Below are positions 18,652 to 27,050 of a stretch of 44,629 nucleotides of DNA, one piece after another. The DNA lies in contig JAUSOJ010000083.1 of the NCBI GenBank assembly GCA_030656195.1, positions 1 through 44,629 of the forward strand. Reading direction: 5' to 3'. Under the pieces are notes generated by a model, which was not told the origin of the DNA, did not search any database, and was given only the letters and a program-made list of their open reading frames with translations. This DNA is from Lutibacter sp. Its GTDB lineage: Bacteria > Bacteroidota > Bacteroidia > Flavobacteriales > Flavobacteriaceae. Each line of letters opens with the position of its first letter. Within the stretch, counting starts at the first letter, position 1. The translations under genes were made by a program, and so were the position numbers.

Positions 18652-19029
18652 TTAGTTGAGTTCTACATCCAAAAGTTGCAAGCCTTCATATTGCAGCAGA
18701 TATTCTTCATTTAAATATGGCGCCAAGTCTTTATTGGCTGCATTGCCCAATCCCACATTTGCGAACATTACTTTGGCTTTGTTTTTTTGTGCGTGCAGTT
18801 TGATGGTTTCCATCCAAATAACATCGTAAGGGATGTGGTATTCCGAAATGCCAACCACTTTTACCACCACAAAATAGCGAACATTGTTTTTATCGACACA
18901 AACAAATTGCGGGTTCTTTTTTAATTGGCTGTTAATGGCAATAAATTCATATCCTTTTGCTTCCAAATCTTTGCCAACGATGTTCATCGCTAAATTATGT
19001 AATTCTTGTTTTGTAAGTGGTCTGCTCAT
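18652..19029 (-). CDS. Conserved small protein next to nqr, function unknown
   Basis: A 125-residue soluble protein starting MSRPLTKQELHNLAMNIVG and ending LLQYEGLQLLDVELN. Related flavobacterial proteins are often labelled as NqrF-like in databases because of position, but no ferredoxin, FAD or NADH motif is present, so that label is not supported. The mixed alpha/beta sequence with FVCVDKNNVRYFVVVKV suggests a small nuclease-like or cystatin-like fold only by eye. It follows nqrF after 72 nt on the same strand and may be co-transcribed with the operon. Confidence 0.75.
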   Translation of the reverse strand: MSRPLTKQELHNLAMNIVGKDLEAKGYEFIAINSQLKKNPQFVCVDKNNVRYFVVVKVVGISEYHIPYDVIWMETIKLHAQKNKAKVMFANVGLGNAANKDLAPYLNEEYLLQYEGLQLLDVELN

Positions 19030-19101
19030 TTTTAAAAGGTATTATATAAAAAAATCCGACACAAAGGTATCGGATTAGTTTATTATTTTTAATGCTGTTG
19101 A

Positions 19102-20415
19102 TTATCCTCCAAAGTCGTCAAATCTAATATTTTCATCAGCCAAACCAAAATCTTCGCCCATCTTTTGAACTGCCTGGTTCATCAACGGTGGTCCGCAGAA
19201 ATAAAGTTCAAGATCTTCTGGAGATTCGTGTTTTGATAAATATTCATTGATTACGGCATTGTGCACAAAACCTGTAAATCCGTCCCCTTCAGTGTCGTTT
19301 ATATCTTTTTTGTTTACCCAATTGTCTACAGGTAAAGGTTCAGACAGTACCAGATAAAACTTAAAGTTCGGAAATTCCTGTTCTAATTTACGGAAATGGT
19401 CTGTATAAAACAATTCACGTTTTGATCTACCACCGTACCAATAAGTCACTTTTCTTCCAGTTCTTAAGGTTTTGAATAGGTGGTATAAGTGAGAACGCAT
19501 CGGCGCCATTCCTGCACCACCGCCCACATATAGCATTTCAGAATCAGATTCATTGATAAAGAATTCACCATAAGGTCCGGAAATAATTACTTTATCACCA
19601 GCTTTACGGGAGAAAATATAAGTTGAGGCAACACCTGGATTTACATTCATCCATCCATTTTTTACCCTGTCAAAAGGCGGTGTGGCGATACGCACATTCA
19701 GCATAATTTCTTTTCCTTCAGCAGGAAAGGAAGCCATAGAGTAAGCGCGTTCAACGGTTTCTTTATTCACCATTTTTAAGGGCCATAAAGCAAATTTATC
19801 CCATTCTTCTTTAAATTTGTCAGGGGTATCATGTTCTTCAGGATGTGCAGTAATATCAATGTCTGAAAAATTGATTTCGCAGGGCGGAATTTCAATTTGA
19901 ATATAACCACCTGCTTTGTAACCCATATCTTCAGGAATTTCAACAACAAATTCTTTGATGAAAGAAGCCACGTTATAATTTCTTACAACAGTACCGTTAA
20001 ATTTTTTGATTCCGAATACCTCTTCAGGAATACTGATGTCCATATTCTGTTTTACCTTCACCTGACAAGCCAATCGAATACCTTCTTTCAGTTCTTTTCT
20101 GTTAAAATGAGGTGTTTCTGTAGGCAATGCTTCTCCGCCGCCAGAATGCACGTGGCATTCGCATTGAATACAAGTTCCGCCGCCACCGCAGGCAGAAGGC
20201 AGAAATATTTTCTCATTTGCCAAGGTTGTCAATAAGGATGCTCCCGAAGAAACTTCAATTTCCTTTTCGCCGTTAATTCTAATTTTTACGGGTCCCGATG
20301 GTGATAATTTTTGTTTTACAAACAATAATACCGCAACCAATAATAGTGTTATTACTAAAAAAGCCACTACTGTTGCTAAAATTGTGCCGACTGTATTTGT
20401 TGCTAATATGATCAT
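19102..20415 (-). CDS. nqrF: Na+-translocating NADH-quinone reductase subunit F
   Basis: Electron entry subunit of Na+-NQR: oxidises NADH via FAD and passes electrons to a 2Fe-2S centre. The 437-residue protein has an N-terminal transmembrane helix (about 8-32), a plant-type ferredoxin domain with cluster ligands Cys76, Cys82, Cys85 and Cys117 (SACGGGGTCIQC, RLACQV), the FAD motif RAYSMAS, the nucleotide motif YVGGGAGMAPMRSH and a C-terminal LYFCGPP. Its ATG overlaps the nqrE stop. Last canonical gene of nqrABCDEF. Confidence 0.97.
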   Translation of the reverse strand: MIILATNTVGTILATVVAFLVITLLLVAVLLFVKQKLSPSGPVKIRINGEKEIEVSSGASLLTTLANEKIFLPSACGGGGTCIQCECHVHSGGGEALPTETPHFNRKELKEGIRLACQVKVKQNMDISIPEEVFGIKKFNGTVVRNYNVASFIKEFVVEIPEDMGYKAGGYIQIEIPPCEINFSDIDITAHPEEHDTPDKFKEEWDKFALWPLKMVNKETVERAYSMASFPAEGKEIMLNVRIATPPFDRVKNGWMNVNPGVASTYIFSRKAGDKVIISGPYGEFFINESDSEMLYVGGGAGMAPMRSHLYHLFKTLRTGRKVTYWYGGRSKRELFYTDHFRKLEQEFPNFKFYLVLSEPLPVDNWVNKKDINDTEGDGFTGFVHNAVINEYLSKHESPEDLELYFCGPPLMNQAVQKMGEDFGLADENIRFDDFGG

Positions 20416-21137
20416 TATTCTGTGATTTCTGTTTCGTTCTTAGCTAAATCAATAGCGTCCTTTTTTATTTCAACCTGCTTAACAATAGCTGTTTGCTCTG
20501 TAGGCACTTCCTCTTCATCGCCGCCTGTAAGCATTCCTCCAAAGCTCATAAAACCAATGGCCATTAAACCTGTAATGATAAAAGTTATTCCCAATCCTCT
20601 TAAAGGTGCAGGCACTGATGAATATCTGATTTTTTCTCGAATTGCGGCAATCGCCAAAATTGCTAGAAAAAAACCAATTCCAGAACTTGCTCCATAGTTA
20701 AAAGCCAATCCCAATGTTTGGATTTCACGAGATTGCATAAACAATGAGCCTCCTAGAATAGCGCAGTTTACAGCAATTAAAGGTAAAAAGATACCCAAGG
20801 AATTGTATAATGCAGGAGAAAATTTTTCAACAAGGATTTCAACCAATTGCACCATGGTTGCAATGGTTGCAATAAACATAATAAAAGATAAGAAGCTTAA
20901 ATCGTATTGTGCATATTCTGGACCCAACCACGCCAAAGCACCATCTTTTAATAAGTAAACGTCTAATAACCAGTTTAAAGGAACCGTTATTGCCATTACG
21001 AATATAACGGCTGCTCCTAATCCAACGGCGGTGGCTACTTTTTTAGAGACGGCAAGATAAGAGCACATTCCCAGGAATGTTGCAAATACCATATTATCTA
21101 TAAATATTGCCTTAAAAAATAATTCTATATGTTCCAT
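20415..21137 (-). CDS. nqrE: Na+-translocating NADH-quinone reductase subunit E
   Basis: Six-helix membrane subunit of Na+-NQR. Cys25 in LGMCSYLAV and Cys125 in AVNCAILGG correspond to the residues that, with their partners in NqrD, bind the intramembrane 2Fe-2S cluster. The 240-residue chain is about 40 residues longer than the usual ~200; the extra hydrophilic tail after FGGMLTGG is rich in E and K (EEEVPTEQTAIVKQVEIK). The gap to nqrD is 77 nt and contains a heptamer array that runs up to three bases before the ATG. Stop overlaps nqrF start. Confidence 0.96.
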   Translation of the reverse strand: MEHIELFFKAIFIDNMVFATFLGMCSYLAVSKKVATAVGLGAAVIFVMAITVPLNWLLDVYLLKDGALAWLGPEYAQYDLSFLSFIMFIATIATMVQLVEILVEKFSPALYNSLGIFLPLIAVNCAILGGSLFMQSREIQTLGLAFNYGASSGIGFFLAILAIAAIREKIRYSSVPAPLRGLGITFIITGLMAIGFMSFGGMLTGGDEEEVPTEQTAIVKQVEIKKDAIDLAKNETEITE

Positions 21138-21140
21138 ATA

Positions 21141-21175
21141 TTTTCAGTTTTCAGTTTTCGGCTTTCAGTTTTTAG
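21141..21175 (-). repeat. Five-unit heptamer array at the nqrE translation start
   Basis: On the plus strand five tandem 7-mers TTTTCAG, TTTTCAG, TTTTCGG, CTTTCAG, TTTTTAG. In the mRNA this is CTGAAAA-type repeats ending three bases before the nqrE ATG, in the ribosome-binding position. Confidence 0.8.
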
Positions 21176-21214
21176 TAATTTATATTTACTGCAATTGATT
21201 GCTGCCAACTAATT

Positions 21215-21862
21215 TTAATTGTGTTCGATTAATGCTGTATTTCTTGAACGTTGTACCCAAATTATAATTCCTATGGTAATTAATGCCATTGGCGCCAATA
21301 ACATAAATCCGTTGTTTTCGTAACCATAAGCATAAACACCTGTTTTCTCAATAGGATCACCTAAAACTTTAATGCCTAATAAGGTTCCAGATCCCAATAA
21401 TTCTCTAAAAAACCCTACAATGATTAATATAATTCCATATCCGGCAGAGTTTCCTATACCATCTAAAAATGATCTCCAAGGTCCGTTAGCCAAAGCAAAT
21501 GCTTCAAATCGACCCATAATGATACAGTTTGTAATGATTAATCCAACAAATACAGATAAGGTTTTGCTTAATTCGTAAGCAAAAGCTTTTAATACTTGGT
21601 CAACAATAATTACCAATGTTGCCACAACAATAAGTTGTACAATAATTCTGATTTTTGAAGGAATGATATTTCTGATTAATGAAATGACAACGTTTCCTAT
21701 CGCTAGTACAAATACTACTGATATTGCCATCACAATAGACGCTTTTAGCTCTGCTGTAATAGCCAACGCAGAACAAATACCTAAAACCTGAATGGTTATT
21801 GGATTGTTATCCGCCAATGGATCAGTTATTAATTTTGCATCTTTTTTTGATAAAAGTCCCAT
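21215..21862 (-). CDS. nqrD: Na+-translocating NADH-quinone reductase subunit D
   Basis: Membrane subunit of Na+-NQR, paralogous to NqrE. Cys30 in VLGICSALAI and Cys113 in ITNCIIMGR match the NqrD cluster-binding residues. 215 residues with six predicted helices, normal length. Starts three bases after the nqrC stop on the same strand, so translation is likely coupled; a repeat-containing gap separates it from nqrE. Confidence 0.96.
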   Translation of the reverse strand: MGLLSKKDAKLITDPLADNNPITIQVLGICSALAITAELKASIVMAISVVFVLAIGNVVISLIRNIIPSKIRIIVQLIVVATLVIIVDQVLKAFAYELSKTLSVFVGLIITNCIIMGRFEAFALANGPWRSFLDGIGNSAGYGIILIIVGFFRELLGSGTLLGIKVLGDPIEKTGVYAYGYENNGFMLLAPMALITIGIIIWVQRSRNTALIEHN

Positions 21863-21865
21863 AAA

Positions 21866-22612
21866 TTATTGCTTTAATGTTTTTAAGTAAGGAACATACA
21901 TCCTTAAATCCTTTTTAATCATTGCGGATATTCCGTCACCTGTAATTGTTGCACCGGCTATTGCATCTACCTGAAAATCGGTTTTATTCATATTTTTAGG
22001 ATCTGCATTTCCTTTTGCCGCAGTAATTCCTTTAAAAGTGTCACCATCTAAAATATGCTCTCCTTTAAAATCGTCCATAAAAAACCGTTCTTTTATATTT
22101 GAACCTAATCCAGGTGTTTCGGCCGCGTGATCAAAATATACGCCTTGAACAATCAGTTGGTTATCTAAAGCTATATATCCCCAAATAGCATCCCATAAAC
22201 CTTTCCCTCTAACAGGTACGATATATAATGTTACGCCGTCTTTTTCGCCAATAAATAAAGGTAATCTTCTATTGTAGTTTGGATTTTTAGCATCAGTGGC
22301 TTCTTTTTTAATATCAATTAGGTAAGCATTTGGATCTTCAACAGCATCGGTTCCTGTAATGACCAATTGTTTTGTGATGTATTTTGAAAATTCGGCTCCA
22401 ACAATATTTTTTGAAACAAATTCAACGCTGCTTTCACCATTTTCATTGATGCCCATAGCGTATAAAATATTCTGTTGTTTTTCTATACGTTTATTTTCAG
22501 TAATTTTCTCTTTTAGTGATGTAGCCAAAAAAGCGAGTAATGTTCCTACGATAAGCACCATTCCTGATGCGAAAAGGATTGTATATAAGTTACTATCAGT
22601 ATTCTTTGCCAT
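21866..22612 (-). CDS. nqrC: Na+-translocating NADH-quinone reductase subunit C
   Basis: Carries a covalent FMN and relays electrons within Na+-NQR. The 248-residue protein has an N-terminal membrane helix (about 10-31) and a periplasmic FMN-binding domain. The flavinylation motif is DAIAGATITGDG with Thr222 as the likely FMN acceptor after Asp216, the target of ApbE. ETPGLGSNIKERFF is a family signature of the domain. The coding end of nqrB is one base away, so the genes are translationally linked. Confidence 0.96.
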   Translation of the reverse strand: MAKNTDSNLYTILFASGMVLIVGTLLAFLATSLKEKITENKRIEKQQNILYAMGINENGESSVEFVSKNIVGAEFSKYITKQLVITGTDAVEDPNAYLIDIKKEATDAKNPNYNRRLPLFIGEKDGVTLYIVPVRGKGLWDAIWGYIALDNQLIVQGVYFDHAAETPGLGSNIKERFFMDDFKGEHILDGDTFKGITAAKGNADPKNMNKTDFQVDAIAGATITGDGISAMIKKDLRMYVPYLKTLKQ

Positions 22613-22613
22613 G

Positions 22614-23813
22614 TTATGCTGTTTTTGCTTTTAAACGTTTTAATCTTCCTTTAACATTGCCTTGCACTACATAATGGTCAATGGTTGGCGCGAATACGTT
22701 CATTAATAAAATTGCCAACATTACCCCTTCCGGATATGCGGGATTGAAGACCCTGATCAAGATTGAAATAAATCCAATCAGAAATCCGTAAATCCATTTT
22801 CCTTTATTGGTTTGTGAGCCTGTAACCGGATCTGTTGCCATAAAAACTACCCCAAATGCAAAGCCTCCAATAATTAAATGATGCCAATATACGGTGCTCA
22901 TTAAACTATAAAACTTGCTGCTTTCTGTAATCCATCCGGCATTCACAACACCGTTAAATATAAGTCCCATAACCAAAGCGCCAAGTACTGACGATGCCAT
23001 AATTCTCCAGCTTGCTATTTTTGTAAAAATTAAAAAGATACCTGCCAATAAAATTAAGAAGGTTGATGTTTCTCCAACCGAACCGGGAATAAACCCGAAA
23101 AACATATCATAAATGGAATAAGCAACTTCTTTGCCTTGTGCCAGACTTCCTAAAATGGTTTCGCCAGATATGGCGGCAACATCTGCGCCAGCTGCCATTT
23201 CATTGGCTCTTTCCACAGCGCCTTGCACCCAAACTTTATCACCGCTCATCCAAGTTGGATAGGCGAAGAATAAAAATGCACGGATGGTTAAGGCCGGATT
23301 TAGGATATTCATTCCCGTTCCTCCAAAAACTTCCTTTCCTATAACCACACCAAAAATAACGGCTACAGAAAGCATCCAAAGTGGTATGTCTACAGGAACA
23401 ATTAATGGCACCAACATTCCGGTCACCAAATAACCTTCTTCAACTTCAGTTCCTTTAATAATGGCGAAAACAAATTCAACCCCTAATCCTACTACATAAG
23501 AAACAACCACTAAAGGAAGTACTTTTAGCAATCCCAGAGATAGCGCTTCCCAAGATAAAAAAGCTACAGGTTCGCCAATTGCCAAAAAGTGTTGAAAACC
23601 AGTATTGAACATCCCAAAAAGCAAACAAGGAATTAATGCCAAAACAACCATATTCATGGTTCTTTTTAAATCATCGGCTCCTTTTATATGTCCGCCTGAA
23701 TGCGTAGTTTCGTTAGGTGTATATAAAAAAGTATGAAAAGCTTCAAAAGCGGGAAACCACTTTTTTCCCTTGCCTTTTTCTTTTATAGTATGTAATTTTT
23801 CTTTTAATCCCAT
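22614..23813 (-). CDS. nqrB: Na+-translocating NADH-quinone reductase subunit B
   Basis: Large membrane subunit holding riboflavin and a covalent FMN, on the Na+ path. 399 residues with about ten helices; family segments include GGHIKGADDLKRTMN, GKEVFGGTGMNILNPAL and FMATDPVTGSQTNKGKWIYG. The FMN-acceptor motif appears as AISGETILGS with Thr219, where SGAT is more usual; this variant is noted as a finding. Starts four bases after the nqrA stop. Confidence 0.96.
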   Translation of the reverse strand: MGLKEKLHTIKEKGKGKKWFPAFEAFHTFLYTPNETTHSGGHIKGADDLKRTMNMVVLALIPCLLFGMFNTGFQHFLAIGEPVAFLSWEALSLGLLKVLPLVVVSYVVGLGVEFVFAIIKGTEVEEGYLVTGMLVPLIVPVDIPLWMLSVAVIFGVVIGKEVFGGTGMNILNPALTIRAFLFFAYPTWMSGDKVWVQGAVERANEMAAGADVAAISGETILGSLAQGKEVAYSIYDMFFGFIPGSVGETSTFLILLAGIFLIFTKIASWRIMASSVLGALVMGLIFNGVVNAGWITESSKFYSLMSTVYWHHLIIGGFAFGVVFMATDPVTGSQTNKGKWIYGFLIGFISILIRVFNPAYPEGVMLAILLMNVFAPTIDHYVVQGNVKGRLKRLKAKTA

Positions 23814-23817
23814 AACC

Positions 23818-25167
23818 TTATCCTATTTCTTTTAACATTAAGTCTAACCCTTTTCTAATAATTTCTTGATGTGGTTGCTTAGAAATACAAACAAATTCAG
23901 TGAGTGCGAAATCTTCAGGCGCCACTTCATACATCCCCATTTGCTCCATTTCATCTAAATCCTCATACATACAGGATTTTAAAATTTGCATTGGAAAAAT
24001 GTCTAAAGGAAAAACTTCTTCGTATAAACCCGTTATCACAAAAGCTCTGTGTTGACCATTTGTGTTGGTGTTTAAATCGAATTTTTTATTAGGCAATAAC
24101 CAAGAAAAAGTTAAAGATCTAGTAGTGGAAATTTTATTGAATACCGGCATAGTCCATCCGAAAAATTCATAATCGTTTCCTTCAGGAATTACAGTGATAA
24201 TGTTGTCATAATACCCTAAATTCTCTTTGATGTTTTTGGCTTTTCCTGTTAAAACATTGCCACTTATAATTCTGTTGTTGTTTCCTTTTAATTTTCCGTG
24301 AACTAAAGAGGTAATGGTTGAACCAATTTTTGTTTTGTAATATTTAGGCGCTTCAACTGAAGAACCTGCCAAAGCAACAATACGTTCGGCATTAAATTTA
24401 CCAGTTAACAGCAATTCGCCAATAATCACCAAATCCTGCGGATTGATGGTCCAAACGGTTTCGCCTTTATTTACTGGGCTAATTTTATTAATTTGTGTGC
24501 CTACATTTCCTGAAGGATGCGGGCCTGAAACTTTATGCAAAATCACATTGTCTAAACCAGCCAAAGGTGAATTTGAATTTTTCCCAATGGAAACATGAAC
24601 TTCTCCGGTGGTTAACTTGCTTAAAGCGGTAACCGCAGCCTGTAATTCTTTTTCTTTTCCTGCCAAAACATAATCGTAATCGGCAGCTAATGGCGCGCTG
24701 GCATAAGCAGAAACAAAAATTGCTTTCGGTGTATTTGCGGTCTTTGCAATCACATCGTAAGGTCTTTGTTTTATAAAAGTCCAACAACCAGAAGCCAATA
24801 AATGACTTTTAATCTCCTCTGCTTTCATAGCTTTTGGATCTTTCACTCCAAAATCATAAAATTGTTGTTGAGAATCGGCTTTAATTTTTATGGCCAATAT
24901 TTTTCTTTTTTCACCGCGTACAATATCGCATACTTCACCGCTAACCGGAGAAGGAAATTTCATTCCCTCATCAGATTTGTTATAAAATACGGCTTCTCCA
25001 GCTTTTAACTGCGCGCCAATTTTTACGGATAATTTAGGAATTATACTGTGGAAATCTTCAGGTATCAATGTGTAAACATCACTAGCTATTGCATTTTCGG
25101 TAAATTTTTCGGACTCACCTTTTAGCTTAATATCCAGACCTTTTTTAATATGAATGTCCTTTGACAT
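23818..25167 (-). CDS. nqrA: Na+-translocating NADH-quinone reductase subunit A
   Basis: Soluble cytoplasmic subunit of Na+-NQR, associated with quinone reduction. The 449-residue protein starts MSKDIHIKKGLDIKLKG and contains FPSPVSGEVCDIVRGEKRKI (barrel-sandwich segment), GPHPSGNVGTQINKI, WTINPQDLVIIGELL and EVFPLDIFPMQILKSC, all NqrA signatures. First gene of the operon; a TATTTTTG promoter element is seen 39-46 nt upstream. Confidence 0.96.
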   Translation of the reverse strand: MSKDIHIKKGLDIKLKGESEKFTENAIASDVYTLIPEDFHSIIPKLSVKIGAQLKAGEAVFYNKSDEGMKFPSPVSGEVCDIVRGEKRKILAIKIKADSQQQFYDFGVKDPKAMKAEEIKSHLLASGCWTFIKQRPYDVIAKTANTPKAIFVSAYASAPLAADYDYVLAGKEKELQAAVTALSKLTTGEVHVSIGKNSNSPLAGLDNVILHKVSGPHPSGNVGTQINKISPVNKGETVWTINPQDLVIIGELLLTGKFNAERIVALAGSSVEAPKYYKTKIGSTITSLVHGKLKGNNNRIISGNVLTGKAKNIKENLGYYDNIITVIPEGNDYEFFGWTMPVFNKISTTRSLTFSWLLPNKKFDLNTNTNGQHRAFVITGLYEEVFPLDIFPMQILKSCMYEDLDEMEQMGMYEVAPEDFALTEFVCISKQPHQEIIRKGLDLMLKEIG

Positions 25168-25205
25168 ATATCTTAAGTTTATTTAATAGTCTATAAAAAA
25201 CGGAG

Positions 25206-25213
25206 CAAAAATA
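25206..25213 (-). promoter_or_regulatory. -7 promoter element for the nqr operon
   Basis: TATTTTTG on the minus strand followed by CTCCG matches TAnnTTTG; transcription would begin near 25201, giving a leader of about 35 nt before nqrA. No clear -33. Confidence 0.5.
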
Positions 25214-25356
25214 CAATATATCCTTTAGTATTTTATGTTTTTTATCATATTTTAGTATAAAATTTTGTTCAAGTGGACTGTGGCATGGTTTTCGTAATTT
25301 TAGCGATATATTTACATTGTGAATTAATTTAAACCTGCGATCTAAAATTTAAATTT

Positions 25357-26604
25357 ATGTTTAAGAATAATTTTATATTTTTTTGTTTTTTAGGTGCTTT
25401 TCAGTTTGGATTTTCCCAAACAGATGGCATAGATGCCGATCATATTAAAACCATCATATTAAAACCGATGGCCATAAATTCCTATGCGCCCATTGTGCAG
25501 CTTGGAGAAAAATTACTGTTGACTTTCGACGATTTAAATGCCGATGAACATACGTATTCCTATAAAGTTGAACATTGCGATATGGACTGGAGGAAGTCCG
25601 ATTTGTCAAAGTCTGAATTTGTGAACGGTTTTGCCGAAGACAGAATTCGCAATTATGAAAATTCTTTTAATACGCTGCAGCCCTATACAAATTACAGCGT
25701 AACCATTCCCAATGAAACCACAAAACTTAAAATTTCAGGAAACTATAAAATTTCTGTTTTAAATGAAGATGATGAAGTGGTTTTTAAACGCCGTTTTGTG
25801 GTTTATGAACCCATTGTCACGGTTGGCGTTGCTGTTTTTAAAAGCAGGGATATTTCATTCTTCAACAGCAAACAATCGGTTGAGTTTACCATCAACACGC
25901 CAAATTTGCTTATCAACAATCCGAGCGATGAAATTTTCCCGGTCATTCTACAAAATAACAATTGGCAAAATGCCATTACAGGTTTAAAACCGCAATTTTT
26001 TAGAGGCAACCAATTGCTTTACAAATACAATAAGGAAACAAGTTTTTGGGGCGGAAATGAATTTTTGTATTTCGATTCCAAATCCATCAGAAACTCTTCC
26101 TTAAACATCGCCAGTGTTGCATTGGGCGAAGATTTGTATCATACCTATTTATTTACCAACGAAGAAAGGAGAAATCAGCCTTATACTTTATCGCCCGATG
26201 TAAACGGAAATTTTGTGATCAGAACTTTAACGGGCGAGAACAACAATACGGATGCAGATTACAGCTGGGTGTATTTTTCGCTAAAAACTTCGCAAAATCT
26301 TGAAGGAAAGGATGTTTTTGTGAGCGGAAATTTCAACAATTGGCAGCTAAACAACACAAATAAACTAACTTACAATGAAACTTTGGGTTTGTATGAAACC
26401 AAACTGCTTTTAAAACAGGGATTTTACAATTATCAATATGTCACCAAAGCAAACAATGGCGCCGTTAGCACGCACGATATTGACGGCTCTTTTTACCAAA
26501 CAGAGAATGATTACACCGTTTTGGTATATTATAAAAAGTTTGGAAGCCGATACACTAAAGTGATTGGCGTTGGTTATGGCAACTCCGAAAAAATAAATAA
26601 CTAA
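25357..26604 (+). CDS. Type IX secretion system plug protein (DUF5103)
   Basis: A 415-residue exported protein of the DUF5103 family; the Flavobacterium homologue was found as the Plug that closes the periplasmic side of the SprA translocon. A signal peptide ends near QFGFSQ. The mature N-terminus DHIKTIILKPMAINSYAPIV, LGEKLLLTFDDLNAD, SYKVEHCDMDWRKSDLSKSE and FVNGFAEDRIRNYENSFNTL fit the family. A later region (GKDVFVSGNFNNW) looks like an early-set/carbohydrate-binding-module-like domain. It is followed by apaG after 55 nt. Its presence implies that the organism has a T9SS, though no other T9SS gene is in the window. Confidence 0.85.
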   Translation: MFKNNFIFFCFLGAFQFGFSQTDGIDADHIKTIILKPMAINSYAPIVQLGEKLLLTFDDLNADEHTYSYKVEHCDMDWRKSDLSKSEFVNGFAEDRIRNYENSFNTLQPYTNYSVTIPNETTKLKISGNYKISVLNEDDEVVFKRRFVVYEPIVTVGVAVFKSRDISFFNSKQSVEFTINTPNLLINNPSDEIFPVILQNNNWQNAITGLKPQFFRGNQLLYKYNKETSFWGGNEFLYFDSKSIRNSSLNIASVALGEDLYHTYLFTNEERRNQPYTLSPDVNGNFVIRTLTGENNNTDADYSWVYFSLKTSQNLEGKDVFVSGNFNNWQLNNTNKLTYNETLGLYETKLLLKQGFYNYQYVTKANNGAVSTHDIDGSFYQTENDYTVLVYYKKFGSRYTKVIGVGYGNSEKINN

Positions 26605-26659
26605 TATTTTTGTTTAAAATATTTAGTATCTTTACACATTAAAAAACAAGTAAGTCTCT

Positions 26660-27046
26660 ATGGTACAACAAGTAACAAATGGCATTAAAATTTCAGTAAC
26701 TTCTAATTTCGAAGGCACAAGCTATCGAAATTTCAGGCTGTATTTTGCTTTTAGCTATGAAGTTACCATCGAAAACCAAAGCAACGATACCGTGCAGCTT
26801 TTAGAGCGGCAATGGACCATTTTTGATTCTTTAAATAACACTGAATATGTTGAAGGATCTGGTGTTGTAGGCCAAAAACCGACTTTAAAACCAGCCGATA
26901 AATACACGTATAAATCGAATTGCTTTTTAACTTCGCCAATCGGTGCAATGAAAGGCTTTTACAGTATGGTAAACTTCACAAATTCAGGAACTTTTAAAGT
27001 TTACATTCCCACATTTCAATTGATGGTTTCCAGTATTCATAACTAG
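26660..27046 (+). CDS. apaG: ApaG family protein
   Basis: A 128-residue single-domain ApaG protein (fibronectin-III-like fold), historically linked to Co2+/Mg2+ efflux and diadenosine tetraphosphate levels, biochemical role unclear. GTSYRNFRLYFAFSYEVTIE, ERQWTIFDSLNNTEYVEGSG, VVGQKPTLKPADKYTY and GAMKGFYSM are family signatures. Length is normal. It lies between the T9SS plug gene and DUF3667 (4-nt gap to the latter), probably in one transcription unit. Confidence 0.93.
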   Translation: MVQQVTNGIKISVTSNFEGTSYRNFRLYFAFSYEVTIENQSNDTVQLLERQWTIFDSLNNTEYVEGSGVVGQKPTLKPADKYTYKSNCFLTSPIGAMKGFYSMVNFTNSGTFKVYIPTFQLMVSSIHN

Positions 27047-27050
27047 AAAA

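Noticed and set aside
18652-19029. Annotation as NqrF subunit
   Set aside because: No ferredoxin cysteines, FAD motif or NADH motif; true NqrF is at 19102-20415.
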